Part shown: one piece after another, positions 16,149 through 24,985 of the stretch
Position numbering within the stretch: position 1 is the stretch's first letter
Layout: each line of letters opens with the position of its first letter
Source of the DNA: an uncultured bacterium
Lineage (GTDB): Bacteria; Spirochaetota; UBA4802; UB4802
Assembly: GCA_937920495.1 (NCBI GenBank)
Contig: CALEUQ010000002.1
Coordinates: 1-64,000, forward strand
DNA length: 64,000 bases
Direction of reading: 5' to 3'
Notes under the pieces: generated by a model
The model's input: only the letters and a program-made list of their open reading frames with translations
Database searches by the model: none
What the model was told of the DNA's origin: nothing
Program-made: the position numbers and the translations under genes

Positions 16149-19100
16149 ATGCTTCGCCTGTACATACCTCCTACACTGTACAGGGCATCAGTCAACTGAC
16201 CTAATGAACAATATTTTGACACATCCATTAATGTTTCAAACACATTTTCATGAACTGTTACAGCTCTTGTTAATTTTTTAAGCGCTACCTCTGCTTCCAT
16301 TTTCCACACATCATGAAATGCCTGCAATGATGTAAGCTGCAGATTCTTTTCTTCAGGTGTTGCACGTACCACTTCATCCGGGATTTGTATAGGGCTACCA
16401 TCTTTTGAAAGAAATGTGTTGACACCAATAATGGGCAACTCTCCGGTCATCTTTTTATTTTCATAATACAGGGATTCCTCCTGTATCTTATTTCGCTGAT
16501 ACATGGTTTCCATGGCACCAGGTACACCGCCACGTGCACTCAAGTTATCAAATTCTGCCAAAACCGCATCTTCCACCAGATTGGTAAGTTTATCAATAAT
16601 AAACGATCCCTGCAGTGGATTCTGATTCTTTGCCAATCCGTATTCCTGGTTTATTATCATCTGAATTGCAAGCGCACGCCGTACCGATTCTTCTGTTGGT
16701 GTGGTAATAGCCTCATCGTATGAATTGGTATGCAGTGAGTTGCAGTTATCATATATTGCATACAGCGCCTGTAATGTGGTGCGGATGTCGTTAAACTCAA
16801 TCTCCTGTGAGTGAAGTGAACGGCCTGATGTTTGTATGTGGTACTTTAACATTTGCGAGCGTTCATTTGCATTATATTTGTATTTCATAGCTTTTGCCCA
16901 TATTCTCCGTGCAACCCTGCCAATAACCGCATATTCCGGATCAAGCCCATTTGAAAAGAAAAACGAAAGATTTGGTGCAAAATCATCAATGTGCAAACCA
17001 CGTGCAAGATAATATTCAACATACGTAAAACCATTTGCCAGCGTAAATGCAAGCTGAGTTATGGGATTTGCCCCGGCTTCGGCAATATGATAACCGGAAA
17101 TAGAAACTGAATAAAAATTATTAATCTTATTTTTAACAAAATATTCCTGCATGTCGCCCATAAGCTTTAAGGCAAAATCAATTGAAAATATACAGGTGTT
17201 TTGAGCCTGTTCCTCTTTGAGTATATCTGCCTGAACGGTACCCCGCACCGCTTGCAGTGTGTGATTTTTTATGTTGTGATACACTTCAGCAGGCACAACC
17301 AGATTGCCAGGCATTCCTAAAAGAAGCAATCCTAATCCATTGTGTCCATCTGGCAACTGAGGTGCACGATATACTGGTGGGGCTGCATGTCGCTTGCTGT
17401 AAAAGTTTTCAATTTTTGCTTTTACTTCTTCCATTAATCCGTTTTGCCTTATGTACTGCTCACACTCCTGATCTATTGCAGCATTGAAAAAAAATGCAGT
17501 CATTATTGGTGCAGGGCCATTTATGGTCATGCTCACCGACGTGGTGGGATTTGTGAGCGTAAATCCTGAGTATAAACGCTTTACATCATCAAGCGTTGAA
17601 ATTGATACACCTGAGTTTCCTATCTTGCCATAGATGTCAGGGCGCCTGTCAGGATTACATCCATACAATGTTACTGAATCAAATGCCGTTGACAGACGCA
17701 CCGCTTTCATACCATACGAAAGATAATGAAAGCGCTTATTGGTTCGTTCGGCTATACCTTCACCTGCAAACATTCTGGTGGGGTTTTCATCCTCGCGCTT
17801 AAACGGATACACACCCGCAGTAAACGGGAACTCACCCGGTACATTTTCCTGCATGCACCACTCAACGATATCACCCCAGTTTTTAAATTTTGGCATACAC
17901 ACTTTTGGTATTTTTGTGTGCGATAGTGACTGTGTAAAAGCCTCAACCTTAATTTCTCTCCCGCGAACTTTGTAGGTATAATAATCACCCTGATAATTTT
18001 CCTTTTCATCATCCCAATGTTGCAATATCCTTTTGCTTTCTTCATCTAACGATGAGTATGCTTCGTTATATTTTTGTTTTAGATCTTTAATGATTTTTTC
18101 ATCCCCGTTGTGCTGTACATAATACTCAATGCTGTTTTGTAAACTGAAACAATACTCAGCTTTCAACGATTCCTGTTTTACTTTTTGATTATACCTTCTG
18201 ATTGTTTGAGTTATCTCAGAAAGATAACGGTTGCGTTCTGGCGGAATAATGTATAGCACATCTTTTTTCTGCTTTTCTGCTGTGTGGTATAAAAACTTTA
18301 TTTTACTTTTTGCATTGATTACTTCTATGAGATAATTAAATAATACATTAACTCCATCATCATTAAAATGGCTTGCAATAGTTCCAAATACTGGCATTTC
18401 ATCAGGTGACGTATCAAATGCCTCTTTATTTCGTTGTACCTGTTTTTTTACATCACGAAGTGCATCAAGTGCTCCCAGTTTATCAAATTTATTTATGACT
18501 ACAATATCGGCATAATCTAACATATCAATTTTTTCAAGTTGTGTTGCTGCACCATACTCCGGTGTCATTACATACATTGAAATATCGCTATAATCAATCA
18601 CATCAGTTTGTACCTGACCAATACCTGATGTTTCAAGTAGTATTAGATCAAATCCTGCAAGCTTTAAGATATGTAGTGCATCAGTTATATTGTGCGATAC
18701 TGAAGACTTTGAACCACGTGTAGCAAGTGAACGCATATATACGTTAGAGTGATAGATTGCATTCATACGAATTCTATCGCCAAGTAAAGCACCACCAGTC
18801 TTTTGCCGTGTTGGATCAACTGAAAGTATGGCAATGGTTTTATCCGGATTTGACTGCTGAAAGCGTAGCACTAACTCATCAATCAGTGATGATTTACCAC
18901 TGCCACCTGTACCTGTGATTCCCACAACAACTGTAGTAACATCTTTGACTAATTTTTCCACTGATGCCATATCGGCTTTTATGTTATCTTTAAAGTTTTC
19001 ACAGGCAGAGATTGCGGTTGCTATCGCCCGTATATTTTTTCTTCTGATTGCATCAATATCAAGAGAATCGACATTTCCTGCGGGATAATCACATTTTGAT

Positions 19101-19546
19101 AAAAGGTCATTTACCATTCCCTGTAGTCCCATCAATCTGCCATCATCAGGCGAATATATTTTGCAAATACCATAACGTTCAAGCTCCTGTATTTCATACG
19201 GTAAAATTGTGCCGCCACCGCCAGCAAAAATTTTTATTGCGGTAGCATCATGCTCTTTAAGTAAATCATACATATATTGCAAAAATTCAAGATGCCCACC
19301 CTGATACGATGTAATGGCTATTGCCTGCACATCTTCTTCAAGTGCACTTTTTACAATTTCCCATACTGACCGATTGTGCCCTAAGTGAATGACCTCAGCG
19401 CCTGTGCCAATCATAATCCTGCGAAATATATTTATCGAAGCATCATGCCCATCAAATAGTGAAGCAGCAGTGACTATGCGCACATGGTTCTTTAGTGTAT
19501 ACTTTTGAATGATTTCAGGATGTGTCATAAGACGGCTAACCCCCAT
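16145..19546 (-). CDS. icmF: fused isobutyryl-CoA mutase (IcmF)
   Basis: 1133 residues in the IcmF architecture. The N-terminal B12-binding domain (1-140) has the DxH signature [10 protein letters not shown]. The MeaB-type G-protein chaperone (about 205-430) has P-loop GTGGSGKSS at 212-220. A linker and the TIM-barrel mutase domain (about 560-1100) follow, with [20 protein letters not shown] and [17 protein letters not shown]. IcmF interconverts isobutyryl-CoA and n-butyryl-CoA (or pivalyl/isovaleryl-CoA in relatives) using adenosylcobalamin, with the G domain gating cofactor loading. The domain order and sequence favour IcmF over methylmalonyl-CoA mutase, whose chaperone is a separate protein. 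The ATG at 19546 fits the family N-terminus. Coupled to rarA. Confidence 0.94.
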   Translation of the reverse strand: MGVSRLMTHPEIIQKYTLKNHVRIVTAASLFDGHDASINIFRRIMIGTGAEVIHLGHNRSVWEIVKSALEEDVQAIAITSYQGGHLEFLQYMYDLLKEHDATAIKIFAGGGGTILPYEIQELERYGICKIYSPDDGRLMGLQGMVNDLLSKCDYPAGNVDSLDIDAIRRKNIRAIATAISACENFKDNIKADMASVEKLVKDVTTVVVGITGTGGSGKSSLIDELVLRFQQSNPDKTIAILSVDPTRQKTGGALLGDRIRMNAIYHSNVYMRSLATRGSKSSVSHNITDALHILKLAGFDLILLETSGIGQVQTDVIDYSDISMYVMTPEYGAATQLEKIDMLDYADIVVINKFDKLGALDALRDVKKQVQRNKEAFDTSPDEMPVFGTIASHFNDDGVNVLFNYLIEVINAKSKIKFLYHTAEKQKKDVLYIIPPERNRYLSEITQTIRRYNQKVKQESLKAEYCFSLQNSIEYYVQHNGDEKIIKDLKQKYNEAYSSLDEESKRILQHWDDEKENYQGDYYTYKVRGREIKVEAFTQSLSHTKIPKVCMPKFKNWGDIVEWCMQENVPGEFPFTAGVYPFKREDENPTRMFAGEGIAERTNKRFHYLSYGMKAVRLSTAFDSVTLYGCNPDRRPDIYGKIGNSGVSISTLDDVKRLYSGFTLTNPTTSVSMTINGPAPIMTAFFFNAAIDQECEQYIRQNGLMEEVKAKIENFYSKRHAAPPVYRAPQLPDGHNGLGLLLLGMPGNLVVPAEVYHNIKNHTLQAVRGTVQADILKEEQAQNTCIFSIDFALKLMGDMQEYFVKNKINNFYSVSISGYHIAEAGANPITQLAFTLANGFTYVEYYLARGLHIDDFAPNLSFFFSNGLDPEYAVIGRVARRIWAKAMKYKYNANERSQMLKYHIQTSGRSLHSQEIEFNDIRTTLQALYAIYDNCNSLHTNSYDEAITTPTEESVRRALAIQMIINQEYGLAKNQNPLQGSFIIDKLTNLVEDAVLAEFDNLSARGGVPGAMETMYQRNKIQEESLYYENKKMTGELPIIGVNTFLSKDGSPIQIPDEVVRATPEEKNLQLTSLQAFHDVWKMEAEVALKKLTRAVTVHENVFETLMDVSKYCSLGQLTDALYSVGGMYRRSM

Positions 19547-19563
19547 ATCGTTTTTTGTGCATT

Positions 19564-19591
19564 ATTATAATATATATTACAATATTACAAT
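19564..19591 (-). promoter_or_regulatory. possible promoter of the icmF-rarA-pyrE operon
   Basis: Read on the minus strand, TTGTAA is followed 15 bases later by a perfect TATAAT (complement of 19564-19569), about 20 bases before the icmF ATG. The region is nearly pure A/T, so chance matches are easy. Confidence 0.4.
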
Positions 19592-19656
19592 AAAAATTTG
19601 GGGATGAGTAGGAATTTGTTATAAGCGAAGGTTAGCTTTTTTTGTATTTTTCTAAA

Positions 19657-20050
19657 TCAGATTTCTATATTAAGTTTATTTAAAATAAATTCCTTTACTT
19701 TTTCTGCTATCTCAATTGCCTCCTTTGCCTCTTCAATGGATGGAATATAAAAATCATCAGGACATCGTATTTCAACTGCATATATTGTAATCCCATCAGC
19801 TTTAATTTCATATAAGTAGTTAAAAGACTTATCAATCGCTATACACTTTTTTATTAACTGTGTTATATCATGACTTTTGGTAATAGTAGTATCATTATAG
19901 ATTAAATTTGTTTTGAGATACTTTTCAACAGATTGTTGAGCATGAAAAAGATGCATCCGTCACGGGGTTTTCATTATTAAATAAATCATGAGCTGTTTTT
20001 AAATGATTATTTGCTTTTATAATCCAATTGTTAATATCCCTATTATTCAT
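19657..20050 (-). pseudogene. HEPN-domain protein, frameshifted
   Basis: Two frames together make one HEPN-type protein. The first starts at ATG 20048-20050 and reads MNNRDINNWIIKANNHLKTA then HDLFNNENPVTDASF; the second continues with FHAQQSVEKYLKTNLIYND to the stop at 19657. The join falls in a run of five T (about 19951, minus-strand sense) where one base fewer restores the family block ASFHAQQSVEKYLK. HEPN proteins pair with MNT nucleotidyltransferases as toxin-antitoxin modules. The start overlaps the MNT stop (ATGA). Either a real disabling mutation or a homopolymer sequencing error. Confidence 0.8.
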
Positions 20051-20376
20051 AAAGGTATACCTTCCCTTACAGCATAATAGGTTAAACAAGCGATATTGTT
20101 TTCTCTGCTTTTTTTTATTTGATATGATTGAATGATTAAATCCGATGAAATTCCTAATTTTACCAATCTACGCCGGATAAGCATTGTTACTTCCTTTTTA
20201 GTTGAAAAGTCGATATCTTTATCTACTATTATCAGGAAGTCCCAAGCACTATCAGACTTTTCACAACCTTTTGCACGGCTTCCAAAAAGTATAACTTCAA
20301 GAACAGTATAATAAATTTTTTTTAATTCATCAATTATGATATCTTTGACATTTTTTAATATTTCATTACTATTCAT
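20047..20376 (-). CDS. MNT-type nucleotidyltransferase with altered active site
   Basis: About 109 residues, starting MNSNEILKNVKDIII. It contains the nucleotidyltransferase loop GSRAKGCEKSDSAWDFLI. The family active site is GS followed ten residues later by DxD; here the first Asp is Ala (AWD, codon GCT, one base from GAT), so metal binding and AMP transfer should be impaired. MNT proteins are the antitoxin partners of HEPN toxins and act by adenylylating them. The upstream extension to 20469 begins with an improbable Ile-rich stretch and is not accepted. It is translationally coupled to the frameshifted HEPN gene, so the pair looks decayed. Confidence 0.75.
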   Translation of the reverse strand: MNSNEILKNVKDIIIDELKKIYYTVLEVILFGSRAKGCEKSDSAWDFLIIVDKDIDFSTKKEVTMLIRRRLVKLGISSDLIIQSYQIKKSRENNIACLTYYAVREGIPL

Positions 20377-20478
20377 TGTCAGTAACTGTTTTAAATTTAT
20401 TTTAAACATGATAATAATTAATAAATTAATAATTTGGTAAATTTCAAAGATGTGAATGTTTTTTATCATACAATCAAC

Positions 20479-20508
20479 AAAAAAATCCGGCTTTTGCCGG
20501 ATTTTTTT
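20479..20508. terminator. bidirectional rho-independent terminator
   Basis: Arms AAATCCGGC and GCCGGATTT around TTTT, flanked by A-runs on the left and T-runs on the right, so it can end transcripts in either direction. It sits just downstream of rpsU on the minus strand. Confidence 0.85.
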
Positions 20509-20531
20509 AGGTTTCTCTTAATTTGATAGCA

Positions 20532-20798
20532 CTACTCTTCATGTGAAGATCCACCTCTGCCAGACGGCTTTGCAACAAATCTGCGCTGCTTTGTCTGCGT
20601 TTCAAATCTTCGTATCTTCTTCAAACGGCGGCGCTCAGCTTCTTCCTTTTTGCGTTTCTTTTCTTCACTTGGCTTTTCATAGTATCTGCGCCTTTTTAAT
20701 TCCTTGAAGATACCTTCAAACGCCATGCGTTTTTTTAGATTTTTAAACGCACGTTCCAGATCGCCGTCTATTACCTCAACTTCTAAAGGTACTGGCAT
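20532..20798 (-). CDS. rpsU: 30S ribosomal protein bS21
   Basis: 88 residues with the bS21 core LERAFKNLKKRMAFEGIFKE and RRRYYEKPSEEKKRKKEEA, a strongly basic helix that helps mRNA engagement on the 30S subunit. The C-terminus is extended by a basic then Gly/Ser-rich tail (RRFVAKPSGRGGSSHEE), longer than the roughly 70-residue enterobacterial form. ATG 20798 has an AGGGA-like site about 12 bases upstream. It appears monocistronic with its own terminator. Confidence 0.93.
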   Translation of the reverse strand: MPVPLEVEVIDGDLERAFKNLKKRMAFEGIFKELKRRRYYEKPSEEKKRKKEEAERRRLKKIRRFETQTKQRRFVAKPSGRGGSSHEE

Positions 20799-20944
20799 TT
20801 TGTAATCACATCCCTTCTAATTATTATTTATTAAGGTCTTTACAATATTAATATAGCAGTATAATTGTCAAGATAAAATTATTTAGAATTTAATTTTCCA
20901 AATTCCTTAGCAATTATTTTCTTTACAATACACAAAATTTAATC

Positions 20945-21067
20945 ACTAATAATTAATAATTACTTAAAAATATTTTTTAATAAAGCGGTGTACACCCTCG
21001 CCGCCGAACGCAGCTGGGGTGTACAATATGTTTATTATGTTCACATATATTATTTAAGGAATAAATC
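20945..21067 (-). repeat. repeat family A, copy A1 (reverse orientation)
   Basis: The left side begins ACTAATAATT...CTTAAAAATATTTT; the core reads GGTGTACACCCTCGCCGCCG ... GCTGGGGTGTACA; the right side ends TTTAAGGAATAAATCGT, the complement of the ACGATTTATTCC start seen in forward copies. The ends are imperfect inverted repeats. The right end supplies an AAGGA just ahead of a GTG at 21068. Confidence 0.8.
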
Positions 21068-21124
21068 GTGAAACTTACTAGTAAAATAAAATATATTTCA
21101 TTCCAATTAACAAATTTTGGTAAT

Positions 21125-21610
21125 ATGAATAAAACATACATCTTATTGATTATATCATCATATTTAATATTCCAACTTCTAAGCTGTACCAGACCGATAC
21201 AAACATCATCACCTCAAAAGTCACAGTTTCCTGATATTGCATATACACACATTACCCTTGAATGCCTTCAAAAATCAAATAATGGATATCCTTTTGTTGA
21301 GCTTTCGCTTTTTATTGCAAATACTGGTCAGCGGTATTACATAGCTACAGTTTATGGCCAGATTTACAAAACATTTAACGCCCCTCCTCTATTTGCACCA
21401 CCCGACTCAATATGTGGAGTTGCTATAAAGAACAATACTACGATTCATTATTTCTTTGTATGTGCAAATGCAACAACTGGAACCCTTGAAGTACAATCAT
21501 TAATTGAAAAATTATCTGATAACTATAACAACACTATGGATTATACAACAATTATTACAATACCAACGACACTACACAATATAATAAAATCAAACGTTAT
21601 CGTAAAATGA
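21125..21610 (+). CDS. putative lipoprotein of unknown function
   Basis: About 161 residues. The leader MNKTYILLIISSYLIFQL is followed by LSC (Cys21), a good lipobox, so an envelope lipoprotein is likely. The remainder is a small beta-rich domain (YTHITLECLQKSNNGYPFVE, IANTGQRYYIATVYGQIYK) with no recognised motif. An upstream GTG at 21068 has a better-spaced AAGGA, contributed by the end of repeat A1, and would add 19 residues; the inner ATG gives the more typical signal peptide. The start is therefore open. No clear operon partner. Confidence 0.65.
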   Translation: MNKTYILLIISSYLIFQLLSCTRPIQTSSPQKSQFPDIAYTHITLECLQKSNNGYPFVELSLFIANTGQRYYIATVYGQIYKTFNAPPLFAPPDSICGVAIKNNTTIHYFFVCANATTGTLEVQSLIEKLSDNYNNTMDYTTIITIPTTLHNIIKSNVIVK

Positions 21611-21735
21611 TGGTTTAGACATTCAACAGTTATAATTTATTACGATGCAATTGTTTTGTTAAGGACAAGAAAAAATGATTGCCTGCACATCGTTTTGTTA
21701 TAATATACGGTTACATTACTTCTGGATGGCACTGT

Positions 21736-22683
21736 ATGGTTATTGGGCTTGATATAGGTGGAACTAACATTAAGGGCGTTGTGGTGGATAGCACCGGCGT
21801 AGTGCATGCACATACATCTGTTGCCACTGGATCAGCAATGCCTGAAACTGAAAAAAATATTTTGTACTGCATTAACCATTTACAGGAACTATCGCACATA
21901 AATAAAGATGAAGTTGAAGCGATAGGCATTGGCTCTGCTGGTGCAATTGATAAACACAAAGGGATGGTCATAACAAGCCCCAATATTCCATGGTGGAAGA
22001 ATCACCCCCTGTCAGCAATATTACATCAATTAACCGGATACCAGGTGTTTCTTGAAAATGATGCAAACTGCGCAGTATTTGGCGAATTGTGGCTTGGCAA
22101 TGGCAGTCATTATAAAAACTGGATTATGTTGACACTTGGTACCGGCATTGGTGGTGGTGCAGTTATTAATGGCATACCATATACAGGTAGAGCTGGAAGC
22201 GCTATGGAATTTGGTCATACCACTATCGATTACAATGGTTTGTTGTGCAAATGCGGGCGAAAAGGGTGTTTAGAGTGTTATGCGTCAGCAACTGCGGTTG
22301 TCAATTTTACCAAAAGCCATATACACTTATATCCGGATTCCACAATTGTTGAACGCATACAACATGAATCACTAACAGCAAAGCTTGTGTACCAAGAAGC
22401 ACAAAAAGGCGATGCGCTTGCACTATATATTTTCAACTTAATTGGTAATTATCTTGGAATTGGGATTGCAAATTTAGTCAATATTTTCAATCCTGAAGCT
22501 GTGATACTTGGTGGCGGGCTATCAGGAGCACATGAGTTCTTTATGCCACACATTATACACACTGTGCACGCATTAGCATTGGCAGGCATGAAAGAGGATA
22601 TACAGTACTGCATTACGTCATACGGTGATTACACAGCCGCAATTGGTGCAGCAAAATATGCGCTTGATAACATTAAAATTTAA
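21736..22683 (+). CDS. ROK-family sugar kinase, probable glucokinase
   Basis: About 315 residues from ATG 21736 (MVIGLDIGGTNIKGVVVDS), the canonical phosphate-1 loop start; the frame's upstream TTG 21679 adds an unlikely extension. ROK features present: LENDANCAVFGELWLG with catalytic Asp, LGTGIGGGAVINGIPYTG, GSAMEFGHTTID, and the zinc-binding CKCGRKGCLECYAS. The protein phosphorylates a hexose with ATP, most likely glucose, in the cytoplasm, though N-acetyl sugars cannot be excluded. The GH13 glucosidase elsewhere in the window would supply glucose. Confidence 0.9.
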   Translation: MVIGLDIGGTNIKGVVVDSTGVVHAHTSVATGSAMPETEKNILYCINHLQELSHINKDEVEAIGIGSAGAIDKHKGMVITSPNIPWWKNHPLSAILHQLTGYQVFLENDANCAVFGELWLGNGSHYKNWIMLTLGTGIGGGAVINGIPYTGRAGSAMEFGHTTIDYNGLLCKCGRKGCLECYASATAVVNFTKSHIHLYPDSTIVERIQHESLTAKLVYQEAQKGDALALYIFNLIGNYLGIGIANLVNIFNPEAVILGGGLSGAHEFFMPHIIHTVHALALAGMKEDIQYCITSYGDYTAAIGAAKYALDNIKI

Positions 22684-22739
22684 TGTAAACAATAAGGTTT
22701 CTGGCAAGGTTAAATCTAAAATTTTTTAAGGAGGATGGT

Positions 22740-23633
22740 ATGTTTTTTGGCAATGAACTACTTTTTGGAGAACAGACGATAAATTCAATCCATTTACATG
22801 CCGGAAGGTGGCTGGATTTTGTAATGGTGGCGTTTACGCAGCTTGGAAACGAAATGTTTTATATATTAGTTATTCCATTTTTATTCTGGTGTGTTAACAA
22901 ACGTATTGCCACTATTGTTGGCATCGCGTTTTTGTTTTCTGCTGCAATCAATGATATTGCAAAGTTTTTATTTATACGTCCCCGTCCCAATCCTGAAAAT
23001 CTTGCTGCCGGTATTGCAGAGTTAAACCGCATATATGCCCCCGTTCACAGTCCGGGATTCCCAAGCGGACATGCTCAAAGCGCGGTAGTTTTCTGGGGAA
23101 CACTTGCGTATGTGCTTAAACACAGATGGTTCACCATTTTTTCATTATTTCTAATTATTGCTATTTCATATTCACGATTGTATCTGGGTGTTCATTTTTT
23201 GGGCGATGTGGCAGGTGGCATAATTTTAGGCACAGTTATTTTTCTGTGTGTAATTGCAGCAATCCCTCACTACGATAAACTCTGGGAAACTGGAATTATA
23301 TCTGCTATTGTTTTTTTTGTGATAGTCCCTTTTATCATTTCGATTGCATTAACCGGCAATGAAATTGCAAAATCATTGGGTGTTCTTTCCGGCTTTGCTA
23401 TTGGTTTTATACTAAACAAGGATAAATCAGAAGAAATTGCATTTTCATTATTCCCGGCACTTGCAAAATTTTTTGTTGGGATAACCATTCTTCTTATTTT
23501 TAAAGAAGGTCTTAAATTACTATTTCCTGCATCACACGTATTTGATTTTATACGATACTGGATAATGGGTTTGTGGGTATCATACGGGGCACCAGCAATA
23601 TTCATGCGCATACCATATCTGTCAAAACAATAG
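22740..23633 (+). CDS. PAP2-family membrane phosphatase
   Basis: 297 residues with about seven membrane segments. It holds the three phosphatidic-acid phosphatase type 2 motifs: KFLFIRPRP, PSGHAQ, and SRLYLGVHFLGD with the catalytic His pair. Members dephosphorylate lipid phosphates such as phosphatidate or undecaprenyl pyrophosphate on the outer face of the inner membrane; the substrate cannot be told here. AAGGAGG directly precedes the ATG. It follows the ROK kinase by 56 bases and is followed by a tandem hairpin repeat. Confidence 0.9.
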   Translation: MFFGNELLFGEQTINSIHLHAGRWLDFVMVAFTQLGNEMFYILVIPFLFWCVNKRIATIVGIAFLFSAAINDIAKFLFIRPRPNPENLAAGIAELNRIYAPVHSPGFPSGHAQSAVVFWGTLAYVLKHRWFTIFSLFLIIAISYSRLYLGVHFLGDVAGGIILGTVIFLCVIAAIPHYDKLWETGIISAIVFFVIVPFIISIALTGNEIAKSLGVLSGFAIGFILNKDKSEEIAFSLFPALAKFFVGITILLIFKEGLKLLFPASHVFDFIRYWIMGLWVSYGAPAIFMRIPYLSKQ

Positions 23634-23635
23634 TA

Positions 23636-23802
23636 TTTATTATTGTTGCATTATTTAATCTCATGGCGCAAGCCATGAGGTCCATCATACTCATATTTTA
23701 TAAAAATTCGCAGTATTATTGTTGCATTATTCAATCTCATGGCGCAAGCCATGAGGTCCATCATACTCGCATTTTATAAAAATTCGCAGTATTATTGTTG
23801 AC
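23636..23802 (+). repeat. 76-bp tandem repeat with GCAA-loop hairpins
   Basis: A unit beginning TATTGTTGCATTATT recurs at 23641 and 23717, with a truncated start at 23793, a period of exactly 76 bases. Each full unit holds CTCATGGC-GCAA-GCCATGAG, an 8-bp perfect stem closed by a GNRA-type tetraloop. The two units are nearly identical. No T-run follows the stems, so these are not typical terminators, although position after the phosphatase gene would allow an mRNA 3'-end role. Confidence 0.85.
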
Positions 23803-23853
23803 TTTTTTTAAACACTTTCTTTGTAATACAAATCTAAAAATGATTTACCGGTT

Positions 23854-23888
23854 ACTATCGCCCAAAAATAATTTTTTGTAGCGATAGT
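23854..23888 (+). promoter_or_regulatory. inverted octamer pair (hairpin) in the pheST leader
   Basis: ACTATCGC at 23854 and GCGATAGT at 23881 form a perfect 8-bp inverted repeat with a 19-base A/T-rich loop, 45 bases before the pheS ATG. It could be an mRNA leader hairpin or simply two copies of an octamer that is over-represented across the window. Confidence 0.45.
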
Positions 23889-23932
23889 TTATAGTAAATA
23901 ACACAAAGATTTGTAATTGCCAGGTGATGTAT

Positions 23933-24964
23933 ATGAAAAAGCAGCTTCAGGACCTATACGAACATACAATATCTGCAATAGATAACGCTACTAGCATTGA
24001 TGAATTAGAACAGTTGCGAGTTAAGGTGTTGGGTCGTAAAGGTGATTTAACCCAGATTTTACGTTCGCTTGGCACTTTGCCACAGGAAGAACGTATTGAG
24101 ATTGGTAAACTGTCAAACGAGCTAAAAGATAAAATTGAAAAGCATCTGGAAATCCGCAAGGGCCAGTTAACCGAACAACAAATAAACAAACTCATTATGG
24201 AAGATTGGCTTGATGTGACACTTACCATGCCCGGCACATTAAAAAAATATGACAGAGGACACCTGCATCCTATTTCACAAATTCAGTATGAAATAGAAGA
24301 CATATTTACTTCTATGGGTTTTGAGATTCTGGATGGCCCTGAAGTTGAAACCGATTACTACAATTTTGAAGCTCTCAATATACCACCGTATCATCCTGCT
24401 CGTGATATGCAGGATACATTCTGGACTGAAGATGGCAACTTGCTTAGAACGCATACTTCAGCAATTCAGATAAGGGGTATGGAGCGCCTTAAACCGCCAT
24501 TTAGAGTTATTGGTCCTGGCAGAGTTTTTAGGTATGAAAGTATTGATGCATCACATGAAAATACGTTTTACCAGGTTGAAGGTATGATGGTAGACAGGGA
24601 TATTTCTGTTGCACATCTTATCTATTTTATGAAGACATTACTTAAAGAAATTTTCCAGAAAGAAACCACTATTCGTCTTCGCCCGGGCTATTTCCCGTTT
24701 GTGGAACCTGGTTTTGAGCTGGATATTCATTGCCTGATATGTGGCGGCAAGGGTTGCAGTGTATGTAAATATTCCGGCTGGGTTGAACTTTTGCCATGCG
24801 GTCTTGTACATCCCAATGTATTGCGTTATGGCAATATAGACCCTGATAAATGGTCAGGGTTTGCATTTGGATTGGGATTAAACAGGCTTGTGATGATGCG
24901 TTACGGCATTAATGACATTCGCCATTTTTTAAGCGGTGACATCCGTTTCCTCTATCAATTTTAA
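23933..24964 (+). CDS. pheS: phenylalanine--tRNA ligase alpha subunit
   Basis: 343 residues, the usual size. An N-terminal coiled-coil tRNA-binding arm precedes the class II catalytic core, with motif 2 (VFRYESIDASHENTFYQVEG), the bacterial Cys-rich insertion CLICGGKGCSVC, and motif 3 (GFAFGLGLNRLVMMRYG). It charges tRNA-Phe as an alpha2beta2 complex with PheT, encoded 21 bases downstream. ATG 23933 is preferred because AGGTG lies six bases upstream; earlier GTG and ATG codons at 23924 and 23927 are too close to it. Confidence 0.97.
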   Translation: MKKQLQDLYEHTISAIDNATSIDELEQLRVKVLGRKGDLTQILRSLGTLPQEERIEIGKLSNELKDKIEKHLEIRKGQLTEQQINKLIMEDWLDVTLTMPGTLKKYDRGHLHPISQIQYEIEDIFTSMGFEILDGPEVETDYYNFEALNIPPYHPARDMQDTFWTEDGNLLRTHTSAIQIRGMERLKPPFRVIGPGRVFRYESIDASHENTFYQVEGMMVDRDISVAHLIYFMKTLLKEIFQKETTIRLRPGYFPFVEPGFELDIHCLICGGKGCSVCKYSGWVELLPCGLVHPNVLRYGNIDPDKWSGFAFGLGLNRLVMMRYGINDIRHFLSGDIRFLYQF

Positions 24965-24985
24965 GTCTTATGTGGAGATGTAATT

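Noticed and set aside
16145-19546. Methylmalonyl-CoA mutase large subunit with separate chaperone
   Set aside because: The B12 domain, G-protein and mutase are in one chain in the IcmF order, and the sequence blocks follow IcmF.
23636-23802. CRISPR array or attachment site
   Set aside because: Only two full copies, contiguous, with no unique spacers and no integrase nearby.
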